The notes under the pieces are model-generated. The model saw nothing but the letters and a program-made list of their open reading frames with translations, had not been told where the DNA came from and did not search any database. 5,227 bases of DNA, taken from contig PKER01000292.1 of the NCBI GenBank assembly GCA_002919115.1, positions 1-5,227 on the forward strand, read 5' to 3'. The position numbers and the translations under genes are program-made. The DNA comes from a bacterium. GTDB lineage: Bacteria > Actinomycetota > Thermoleophilia > Solirubrobacterales > 70-9. The stretch's first letter is position 1. Each line of letters begins with the position of its first letter. Positions 1 through 5,003 of this stretch are shown in pieces.

Positions 1-48
1 GTGCTACCCGGCAGCCCGCTGACCGGCGCAGCGACCGCTACCCCGGTG

Positions 49-68
49 ATGGGGCCGCCCGGCCCCGT
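49..68 (+). terminator. strong GC hairpin, terminator-like
   Basis: GGGGCC at 51-56 pairs perfectly with GGCCCC at 61-66 around a 4-nt loop. A U-G pair (50/67) and an A-U pair (49/68) extend it to 8 bp. No T-tract follows, so it would be a U-less terminator for a gene to the left or a structured leader element. The role is inferred; the pairing is directly visible. Confidence 0.35.
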
Positions 69-81
69 GCTGGGATCGTGC

Positions 82-106
82 GGACCCCGTTCCCCCGCAC
101 GGGTCC
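82..106 (+). terminator. second GC hairpin, terminator-like
   Basis: GGACCC at 82-87 pairs with GGGTCC at 101-106. After a single bulged C at 88 the stem continues with G89-C100 and T90-A99, closing an 8-nt C-rich loop (91-98). It lies 13 nt after the hairpin at 49-68 and has no T-tract. The pair could end transcription from the left or form a structured 5' leader for the gene at 191; the sequence cannot separate these. Confidence 0.35.
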
Positions 107-178
107 TCCCGACACCGACCACGGTGAACTTCCCGGGGCCGCGGCACGTGTGGGGGTAGGAACGCATCCAGGCGCGGC

Positions 179-185
179 GAGGGAG
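179..185 (+). promoter_or_regulatory. Shine-Dalgarno for the gene at 191
   Basis: The purine run GAGGGAG ends 5 nt before the GTG at 191. It supports that GTG over the two consecutive ATG codons at residues 10 and 11. The encoded N-terminus MFSITVRDH also matches the usual beginning of actinobacterial PTPS-like proteins. Confidence 0.6.
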
Positions 186-190
186 CGAGA

Positions 191-751
191 GTGTTCAGCA
201 TCACCGTCCGGGACCACATGATGGTCGCCCACAGCTTCCGGGGCGACGTCTTCGGTCCCGCACAGCGACTGCACGGCGCGACCTTCGTGGTGGACGCGAC
301 GTTCCGCCGCCCCGAGCTCGACGACGACGGCATCGTCGCGGCGGCCCTGCTCCACGACGTGGTCGAGCACACCGGGGTGGAGACGGACGACGTGTACGGG
401 CGCTTCGGCGAGGAGGTCGGGCGGCTCGTCGAGGCGCTGACCGAGCCCGAGGGCGTCGAGCCGTACGAGCGGCGCAAGGAGCTCCACCGCGCGCAGGTGG
501 AGGCCGCGGGCAGGCGGGCCGTGGCGATTTACGTCGCGGACAAGCTGGCCAAGCTGCGCGAGGTGCGCGCGCAGTACGCGCGCGCTGGCGAGCGGGCGGC
601 CGACGCGCTCAAGGCGCCGCTCGACGTCCGCGTGCGCCTCTGGGAGGAAGACTTGGCGATGGCGCGCCGCGCGTTCCCCGAGCTCCCGCTCGTCGCCCGC
701 CTGGAGGCCGAGCTCGCCGCGTTGGCGGGACAGCGCGAGGCCGACCGGTAG
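191..751 (+). CDS. PTPS N-terminus fused to partial HD-domain protein (chimera)
   Basis: This 186-aa protein has two unlike parts. Residues 1-49 resemble the start of 6-pyruvoyl/6-carboxytetrahydropterin synthases (QueD/PTPS T-fold): MFSITVRDH, AHSF (H14, a zinc-ligand position in the family) and RLHGATF (H28, with Ala where the canonical HGH motif has its last His). From residue 50 it resembles RelA/SpoT-type HD hydrolases: AAALLHDVVEHTG with the metal-binding dyad H55-D56, then the FGEEVGRLVEALTE segment, and ADKLAKLRE whose D117 is the likely last metal ligand. The rest of the T-fold is absent. The HD helices that normally carry the first His are also absent. H28 lies 27 residues before H55, close to the usual spacing, but its setting is PTPS-like. 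The Shine-Dalgarno and start appear to come from the PTPS side. A functional hybrid, a decaying deletion fusion or an assembly join are all possible. I am confident of the reading frame and moderately confident of both homologies; the biochemical activity is unknown. Confidence 0.7.
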   Translation: MFSITVRDHMMVAHSFRGDVFGPAQRLHGATFVVDATFRRPELDDDGIVAAALLHDVVEHTGVETDDVYGRFGEEVGRLVEALTEPEGVEPYERRKELHRAQVEAAGRRAVAIYVADKLAKLREVRAQYARAGERAADALKAPLDVRVRLWEEDLAMARRAFPELPLVARLEAELAALAGQREADR

Positions 752-754
752 GCT
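749..754 (+). promoter_or_regulatory. putative -10 hexamer overlapping a stop codon
   Basis: TAGGCT fits the actinobacterial TAnnnT -10 pattern. Its TAG is the stop codon of the upstream gene. It lies 13 nt before the GTG at 768, so transcription would begin only a few bases before the start codon. The best -35-like string, TTGGCG at 722-727, is spaced too far (21 nt) to be convincing. Confidence 0.35.
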
Positions 755-767
755 GCTGGGCCGCCTC

Positions 768-2270
768 GTGACCAGCCTGACCAGCAACCGCTTCCTCTAC
801 CTCTTCGTCTTCATCGTCGGCACCGGCACGCTCGGCGCCGAGATCGCCGCCACGCGCCTGATGGCGCCCTTCTTCGGCGCCTCGACGATCGTCTGGGCGA
901 ACACGATCGGCGTCGTGCTGATCGCCCTGTCGCTGGGCTACTGGCTAGGTGGCCGCCTCGCCGACCGCTACCCGCACGTCCGCGGCATGTGCCTCGTCGT
1001 GCTGATCGCGGCAATCCTGCTCGCGGTCGTCCCGTTCGTCGCCCGGCCGCTCTTCGACGTCTCCGTCGAGGCCCTCGACGAGATCCAGGCCGGCGCCTTC
1101 ATCGGCTCGCTGTTCGGCGTGCTGTTCTTGATCGCCCTGCCGGTGCTGCTGCTCGGCGCCGTGGCGCCGTACGCGATCCGCCTCGCGGTCCCCGACGTCC
1201 AGCACTCCGGGCGCGTCGCCGGCCGCCTCTACGCGATCTCCACCGCGGGCTCGCTGCTCGGCAACTGGCTCTCGGCGCTGCTTTTGATCCCGCTGCTCGG
1301 CACGCAGCGCACCTTCGTCGCCTTCGCCTGCGTGATCGCGCTCGCCGCGGCCGCCGGCCTCGGCTGGCGCTACCTCGCCGTCCCGGTCGCGCTCGCCGCC
1401 GTGATGGCGATCCCCGTGGGCACCGTCAAGGCCACGGAGAACGGGCGGGTGATCTACGAGAAGGAGACCGAGCACCAATACCTGCGCGTCGTCGAGCGCG
1501 AGAACGGCGACCGCCTGCTGGAGCTCAACGAAGGGCAGGCCGTCCACTCCTGGTACAAGCCGGACACGGTGCTCACCGACAACGTCTGGGACGGCTACCT
1601 CGTGCTGCCGTTCGCAGCGCTCGACGAGCCGCCCGGGCGCATCGCGATCCTCGGCAACGCCGCGGGCACCACCGCGCGCGCCTACGGCGAGTTCTTCCCC
1701 GACACGATCATCGACGGCGTCGAGATCGACGGCGAGCTGACCGAGGTGGGTAGGCGCTACTTCGGGATGGACAACCCCAACCTGACCGTCTACCACGAGG
1801 ACGCGCGCCCCTGGCTGCGTCGCACCGACGAGCGCTACGACGTGATCATGGTCGACGCCTACCGCCAGCCCTACATCCCCTTCTACCTGGCCACCAAGGA
1901 GTTCTTCGAGCTCGCCCGCGAACGGCTCAACCCGGGCGGCGTCGTGATCGTGAACGCCGGCCACCCCGAGGGCAACGACGATCTGGAGACCGTGCTCGGC
2001 TCGACGATGGCGAGCGTCTTCCCGACCGTCCTGCGCGACCCGATCGAGGACACGAACACCCTGCTTCTGGGCACCGAGGGCGAGGCGTCGGCGGAGCGCC
2101 TGATCCGGGCGATCCCCGATCTCCCGCCCGAGCTGCGGGCCCTCGCCGCAACCCAGGCGTCGAAGATCGGGCCGCGCCTGCCCGGCGACGAGGTCTACAC
2201 CGACGACAAGGCGCCCGTCGAGTGGCTGATCGACCGCTCGATCCTGGGCTACGCCGCCAAGGAGGACTGA
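768..2270 (+). CDS. membrane-fused spermidine synthase-like protein
   Basis: This 500-aa protein matches the architecture of fused MFS/spermidine-synthase-like proteins. Residues 9-220 hold about seven hydrophobic membrane segments (roughly 9-29, 41-60, 73-92, 109-136, 156-177, 182-200 and 202-219). They include GTGTLGAEIAATRLMAPFFG, typical of the family's first helix. From about 225 a cytosolic Rossmann-type domain follows: EHQYLRVVE (235-243), a SAM-type glycine loop LGNAAGTTAR (295-304), VEID (318-321) as the ribose-binding acidic motif, HEDAR (343-347), YDVIMVDAY (357-365) and TDDKAPVEWL (478-487), a common family C-terminus. The glycine loop and the VDAY segment differ from the GGGDGG and VDS-type motifs of soluble SpeE, so true polyamine synthesis is doubtful; an aminopropyl- or methyl-transfer role at the membrane is a guess. 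It starts 16 nt after the previous stop with no clear Shine-Dalgarno, and the GTG start is chosen because the first membrane helix follows at once. Confidence 0.85.
   Translation: MTSLTSNRFLYLFVFIVGTGTLGAEIAATRLMAPFFGASTIVWANTIGVVLIALSLGYWLGGRLADRYPHVRGMCLVVLIAAILLAVVPFVARPLFDVSVEALDEIQAGAFIGSLFGVLFLIALPVLLLGAVAPYAIRLAVPDVQHSGRVAGRLYAISTAGSLLGNWLSALLLIPLLGTQRTFVAFACVIALAAAAGLGWRYLAVPVALAAVMAIPVGTVKATENGRVIYEKETEHQYLRVVERENGDRLLELNEGQAVHSWYKPDTVLTDNVWDGYLVLPFAALDEPPGRIAILGNAAGTTARAYGEFFPDTIIDGVEIDGELTEVGRRYFGMDNPNLTVYHEDARPWLRRTDERYDVIMVDAYRQPYIPFYLATKEFFELARERLNPGGVVIVNAGHPEGNDDLETVLGSTMASVFPTVLRDPIEDTNTLLLGTEGEASAERLIRAIPDLPPELRALAATQASKIGPRLPGDEVYTDDKAPVEWLIDRSILGYAAKED
2259..2265 (+). promoter_or_regulatory. 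Shine-Dalgarno for the microprotein at 2273
   Basis: AAGGAGG is a near-perfect match to the anti-Shine-Dalgarno complement and ends 7 nt before the GTG at 2273. It lies within the last codons of the upstream membrane protein, so the two are probably translationally coupled. This is the main evidence that the small frame is real and that it starts at 2273. Confidence 0.75.
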
Positions 2271-2272
2271 GC

Positions 2273-2404
2273 GTGGGCCGCGCGGAGCGGGCCTGGGCCT
2301 GGGTGCTCACGGGACCCGTCGGGCGGGTGATCGCGTTCGTGGCCGATCTCGCCGCCGCCCTCGCGGGCGCCGTGTTACGGGCGCTACGCGGGCGAAGCTC
2401 GTAA
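2273..2404 (+). CDS. 43-aa hydrophobic microprotein
   Basis: A small frame starts with GTG only 2 nt after the TGA of the membrane protein, behind an excellent Shine-Dalgarno, and ends at the TAA 13 nt before tig. The product begins MGRAERAWAWVLTGPVGR and continues through a hydrophobic/amphipathic stretch (about 10-38) to a basic end, RALRGRSS. This could be one membrane helix or a membrane-lying amphipathic helix with positive residues at both ends. I do not recognise a named family. It contains a TTA leucine codon at 2375-2377 and a CTA at 2384-2386, both uncommon in such GC-rich genes. Its position suggests co-expression with the membrane protein upstream, perhaps as a partner or stabiliser, but that is inference from adjacency alone. 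Confidence 0.65.
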   Translation: MGRAERAWAWVLTGPVGRVIAFVADLAAALAGAVLRALRGRSS

Positions 2405-2407
2405 GGT
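2402..2407 (+). promoter_or_regulatory. putative -10 hexamer for tig overlapping a stop codon
   Basis: TAAGGT fits TAnnnT, and its TAA is the stop codon of the microprotein. It ends 10 nt before the ATG at 2418, so the transcript would start within a few bases of the start codon. The same bases also contain AAGG, which could act as a weak, distant Shine-Dalgarno on a read-through transcript. No convincing -35 is visible. Confidence 0.35.
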
Positions 2408-2417
2408 TGTCGCCGAC

Positions 2418-3824
2418 ATGCGCACCCAAGTAACCGAGCTGCCCGACTCGCGCGTCCGCGTCGAGGTGGGAGTCGAGCCCGAGGCCGTCAAGCAGCGGAT
2501 GGAGCGCGCCGCCAAGGCGCTCGCGCGCGACATGCGCGTGCCCGGATTCCGGAAGGGCAAGGTCCCGCCGCAGCTCGTCATCCAGCGGCTCGGCCGCGAG
2601 GCCGTGCTCGAGCAGGCCTTCCAGGACGCGCTCCCGGAGTGGTACGAGCGCGCCGTCATGGAGGCCGGCATCAGCCCCGTGGGCAGCCCGCAGCTCAACA
2701 TCGAGCAGCTCCCGGCCGAGGGCGAGGAGCTCGAGTTCAGCTTCGAGATCGGGGTGCGCCCGCGCGCGGAGCTCGGCGAGTACAAGGGCCTCGAGGTCGG
2801 CCGCGAGGAGGCCGAGGTCGACGAGGAGATCGTCGACCGCGAGCTCGAGCGGTTGCGCGAGGGCTTCGGCAGCCTCAACCCGGTCGACCGCGCCGCCCAG
2901 TCCGGCGACATCGTCGTGATCGACTACGAAGGCACGGTCGACGGCGAGCCCTTCGAGGGCTCCGAGGGCAAGGACTTCGCGATCGAGCTCGGCGCCGAGA
3001 ACCTGCTGCCCGAGTTCGACAAGGCGATCACCGGGCTGAAGGCCGGGGACGAGACCGAGGTCGAGGTCGAGTTCCCCGACGACCACAAGCCGGACGAGCT
3101 CGCCGGCAAGCAGGGCAAGTTCACCGTCAAGGTGAAGGAGGTCCGCGAGAAGGAGCTGCCCGAGCTCGACGACGACTTCGCCCAGCTCGCCTCCGAGTTC
3201 GACACGCTCGAGGAGCTGCGCGCCGACATCCGCGAGCGCGTCGAGCGGGTGCTCGAGCAGCGCGCCGACGCGGAGTTCCGCGAGGCTGCCGTCGAGGCCG
3301 CCATCGCCAACGCGAAGATCGAGCTACCGCACGACATCGTCCACGCCCGGGCCCACGAGCTGTGGGAGCAGCTCGAGCGCTCGCTGGCGGCACGCGGCAT
3401 CGACCCGCAGACCTACGCCCGCATGCAGGGCAAGGACCGCCACGAGCTGATCACCGAGAGCGAGGAGGCAGCCGAGCGGCAGCTGCGGCGCGAGGCGACG
3501 CTGGAGGCGATCGCCGACGCCGAGGGGATCGACCCGACCGACGAGGAGCTGATCGAGGCGCTCGGGCCCGGCGAGGGCAAGGAGTCGCCGGAGAAGATCC
3601 TTGAGCGCCTCAAGAAGAGCGGCCGGGACGCCCTGCTGCGCCAGGAGGTGCGGATGCGCAAGGCGGCCGAGCTGGTCGCGGACTCGGCGAAGCCGATCCC
3701 GAAGGCTCAGGCCGAGGCGCGCGAGGCGCTGTGGACCCCGGAGAAGGAGGAGGCCGGCGGCGCCTCCGAGGGCGACGCCGGCGGCGAGGCCGAGTCCGGC
3801 AAGCTCTGGACTCCAGACAGCTAG
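2418..3824 (+). CDS. tig: trigger factor, ribosome-associated chaperone/PPIase
   Basis: Trigger factor binds near the ribosomal exit tunnel and shelters nascent chains; its FKBP-type domain is a prolyl isomerase. The protein is 468 aa, against 432 in Escherichia coli. The ribosome-binding domain (about 1-118) carries the signature GFRKGKVP at 43-50, the same position as in E. coli. The FKBP domain spans about 155-245: GDIVVIDYEGTVDGEPFEG (163-181), then LLPEFDKAITGLKAGD (196-211). Residues 246-430 form the helical substrate-binding arms, beginning ELPELDDDFAQ. Beyond about 430 is an unusual acidic, Gly-rich tail: ALWTPEKEE, two degenerate octapeptides (446-453 and 454-461), then GKLWTPDS at the end. 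The gene converges on the secreted-protein gene at 3850-4869 with a 25-nt gap, and its stop sits inside a long hairpin. The ATG start is fixed by the family N-terminus and the position of the ribosome-binding motif. Confidence 0.97.
   Translation: MRTQVTELPDSRVRVEVGVEPEAVKQRMERAAKALARDMRVPGFRKGKVPPQLVIQRLGREAVLEQAFQDALPEWYERAVMEAGISPVGSPQLNIEQLPAEGEELEFSFEIGVRPRAELGEYKGLEVGREEAEVDEEIVDRELERLREGFGSLNPVDRAAQSGDIVVIDYEGTVDGEPFEGSEGKDFAIELGAENLLPEFDKAITGLKAGDETEVEVEFPDDHKPDELAGKQGKFTVKVKEVREKELPELDDDFAQLASEFDTLEELRADIRERVERVLEQRADAEFREAAVEAAIANAKIELPHDIVHARAHELWEQLERSLAARGIDPQTYARMQGKDRHELITESEEAAERQLRREATLEAIADAEGIDPTDEELIEALGPGEGKESPEKILERLKKSGRDALLRQEVRMRKAAELVADSAKPIPKAQAEAREALWTPEKEEAGGASEGDAGGEAESGKLWTPDS
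3753..3800 (+). repeat. tandem 24-bp repeat in the trigger factor tail
   Basis: Two adjacent 24-bp units, 3753-3776 and 3777-3800, both begin with GCCGGCGGCG and agree at 18 of 24 positions by hand count. They encode AGGASEGD and AGGEAESG, a flexible acidic linker between the two LWTP motifs. Confidence 0.6.
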
Positions 3825-3836
3825 CCGGACCCGGCC
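3788..3836. terminator. 49-nt bidirectional hairpin between convergent genes
   Basis: The arms pair in four blocks: GGCCG 3788-3792 with CGGCC 3832-3836, GTCCGGC 3794-3800 with GCCGGAC 3824-3830, AGC 3802-3804 with GCT 3820-3822, and TCTGG 3805-3809 with CCAGA 3813-3817. The loop is 3 nt. Single mismatches lie at 3793/3831 and 3801/3823, and CA at 3818-3819 is bulged. This gives about 20 bp. It covers the tig stop codon (3822-3824) and lies 14 nt beyond the stop of the opposing gene, so it could end transcription from both sides. No T-tract follows on either strand, which is common for presumed actinobacterial terminators. Confidence 0.65.
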
Positions 3837-3849
3837 CCCCGCGCGAGCG

Positions 3850-4869
3850 TCAGCTCTTGCGGAGCTTGACGCGCTTCTTGGCGGTGAACTTCTCCCCGCC
3901 GGCCTTCACCTGAGCCAGCACGACGACGCGCTTGGCCTTCAGGATCTTCTTCTGGAAGCGCTTCTTGACCTTGAGCGTCACCGCCTTCGCCTTGCCGGCG
4001 CGCAGCGTGACGACCTTGCGCTTCGTGATGATCTTGCGCCCGAGCTTCACCTTGACGTTGATGCGGCACTTGCTCGGAGCGACGGCCGCCGGGCAGCGCA
4101 GCGCGACCGCGGCGCGCGGGCCGTTGGTCGCTGCCACGTCCCCGAAGCCCTCCTTGACGTCGTTCTTGAGCTGCTTCTTGCTCGCGCTCTGGGCCTTCAG
4201 CACGACGTCGTCGTAGTCGACGTTGCCGGACCCGACGCCCGAGGCGACCGGCGTGTTGAGCGACGTGCGGATGACGATCCGGTACTTCTGGCCGATCTGG
4301 AGAGCGTTCCCCGGGATCGAGACCTCGTCAATCGCCTTCCACTCGCTCTGCACGTTGGGCAGCGTCTCGTTGTTGATCACCGTCACGGCCTCACCGGGCT
4401 CGGACGGCACGATCGCGACGCTGTAGGTCGCGTTGTTCGAGCCGCCCACGCCGAGCAGTTCAGCGACGTTCGAGCGGAACTTGGCCGAGAACGTCAGCTT
4501 CTGCGCCGGCTTGCCCTGGGCGCCGTTGTACGTGAACTCCGGGCTTGTCCAGATGCCGGTCGAGGACTGCCCGAGCAGGGACACGAGGATCCCGTAGCTC
4601 GTGCGGATGTGCCCGTCGCTCGCGCCGTCGGCGCCGCCGGACCCCACGTAGGTGTTGGTCACGGACGGGCAGACCACGCCGATTTCGCCGAGGATGCACA
4701 GAGCCGGGTTGGAGTACTCCCTGTCGTGCGTCCAGCCCCCGACGGAGGTCGTGAACTTCTGCGCGTCCTCCTGCGGCGCGTAGGTCGATGTGGCCGCGTT
4801 CGCCACGGTCGGTGTCAGTGCGGCGCACAGCGCGGCGCAGAGGGCAATCAGCCCTGTCCTGAGTCGCAA
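3850..4869 (-). CDS. secreted beta-rich protein with very basic C-terminus
   Basis: This 339-aa protein starts at a TTG backed by a strong Shine-Dalgarno. Residues 1-25 form a signal peptide: MRLR, a hydrophobic core and VANA before Ala26, a good signal peptidase I site. Neither Cys in the core fits a lipobox. Residues about 26-228 form a Gly/Ser/Thr/Asn-rich, probably beta-sandwich module with a Cys pair (C58, C67) and an ending GNVDYDDVVLKA that recalls the last strand of carbohydrate-binding or galactose-binding-like jelly rolls. A linker (about 229-250) leads to a C-terminal module with a second Cys pair (C259, C268); its last 69 residues contain 27 Lys/Arg and one acidic residue. Similar basic beta-repeat endings occur, as I recall, on many Thermoleophilia exported proteins. 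No catalytic motif is visible. Binding to the cell surface or to acidic or carbohydrate polymers is a guess. It lies antisense between tig and clpP. Confidence 0.85.
   Translation of the reverse strand: MRLRTGLIALCAALCAALTPTVANAATSTYAPQEDAQKFTTSVGGWTHDREYSNPALCILGEIGVVCPSVTNTYVGSGGADGASDGHIRTSYGILVSLLGQSSTGIWTSPEFTYNGAQGKPAQKLTFSAKFRSNVAELLGVGGSNNATYSVAIVPSEPGEAVTVINNETLPNVQSEWKAIDEVSIPGNALQIGQKYRIVIRTSLNTPVASGVGSGNVDYDDVVLKAQSASKKQLKNDVKEGFGDVAATNGPRAAVALRCPAAVAPSKCRINVKVKLGRKIITKRKVVTLRAGKAKAVTLKVKKRFQKKILKAKRVVVLAQVKAGGEKFTAKKRVKLRKS
4816..4839 (-). repeat. 12-bp tandem repeat in the signal peptide
   Basis: Two adjacent 12-bp units (4816-4827 and 4828-4839) match at 11 of 12 positions and are in codon register. 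They encode CAAL twice (residues 11-18) in the hydrophobic core of the signal peptide, consistent with a recent in-frame duplication. Confidence 0.6.
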
Positions 4870-4873
4870 AGGT

Positions 4874-4881
4874 CCCTCCTT
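4874..4881 (-). promoter_or_regulatory. Shine-Dalgarno for the secreted protein
   Basis: Read on the minus strand this is AAGGAGGG, ending 4 nt before the TTG at 4869-4867. It decides the unusual TTG start, which places a well-formed signal peptide at the N-terminus. Confidence 0.75.
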
Positions 4882-4971
4882 GGATTGCGGTTACCGACAG
4901 ATGCGCTCTTCATAGACCTTCGGCGCGCGTCATGCGCCACTTGAACTTTTCTTCCCGCGACGAGCGGACCG

Positions 4972-5003
4972 GTGACGGGATCGGGGCGCCGCTTCTATAC
5001 ACT
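4972..5003 (+). promoter_or_regulatory. putative clpP promoter
   Basis: Two overlapping -10 readings exist: TATACA at 4996-5001, with GTGACG (4972-4977) as a -35 at 18-nt spacing, and TACACT at 4998-5003, which fits TAnnnT. Either puts the transcription start within a few bases of the ATG at 5013. No Shine-Dalgarno lies between (CAGCCGCCG precedes the ATG), so clpP mRNA is probably leaderless or nearly so. The elements are seen; the start site is inferred. Confidence 0.5.

Larger units (their letters stand above)
1..190. other. upstream region without a supported gene
   Basis: No convincing gene is visible here. On the plus strand one frame stays open from base 1 to a TAG at 157-159, but its translation is Pro/Gly-rich low-complexity sequence that I do not recognise. 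Another frame stops at 20-22, so the extreme left could hold the last codons of an upstream gene. The stretch contains two strong GC hairpins (49-68 and 82-106) and then a short leader into the gene at 191. A weak hexamer TAGGAA at 157-162 could be a -10 element giving a leader of roughly 20 nt, but I see no -35 partner. Confidence 0.5.

Noticed and set aside
1..159. Open plus-strand frame from the window edge to TAG at 157-159 as the tail of an upstream gene
   Set aside because: Very Pro/Gly-rich with no recognisable motif, and two strong hairpins occupy it. It cannot be excluded but is not supported.
38..787. Long minus-strand open frame opposite the PTPS/HD gene (249 codons)
   Set aside because: It is antisense to a gene with recognisable motifs, and its composition (His/Arg/Leu/Val-rich, low complexity) is typical of the shadow frame of GC-rich genes.
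945..1964. Minus-strand open frame of 339 codons opposite the membrane protein
   Set aside because: Repetitive Asp/His/Val/Gln-rich translation with no domain; the plus strand clearly encodes the membrane-fused synthase-like protein.
2222..2272. Longer N-terminus for the microprotein starting at ATG 2222
   Set aside because: It would overlap the last 49 bases of the membrane protein gene and adds a sequence that looks like shadow coding. The GTG at 2273 has a near-perfect Shine-Dalgarno at correct spacing.
2307..3086. Minus-strand open frame of 259 codons opposite trigger factor
   Set aside because: Shadow of tig; Leu/Asp/Ala-rich with no recognisable motif.
4825..4839. Lipoprotein signal in the secreted protein (Cys 11 or Cys 15)
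   Set aside because: Both Cys follow Leu, not Gly/Ala/Ser, so there is no lipobox. The VANA/A site at residue 25 fits signal peptidase I.
3601..4944. Plus-strand open frame of 447 codons running from tig across the secreted-protein gene
   Set aside because: It begins out of frame within tig and runs antisense through the secreted gene, which has a signal peptide and a Shine-Dalgarno. The translation is Arg-rich, then His/Asp/Leu-rich, with no motif.
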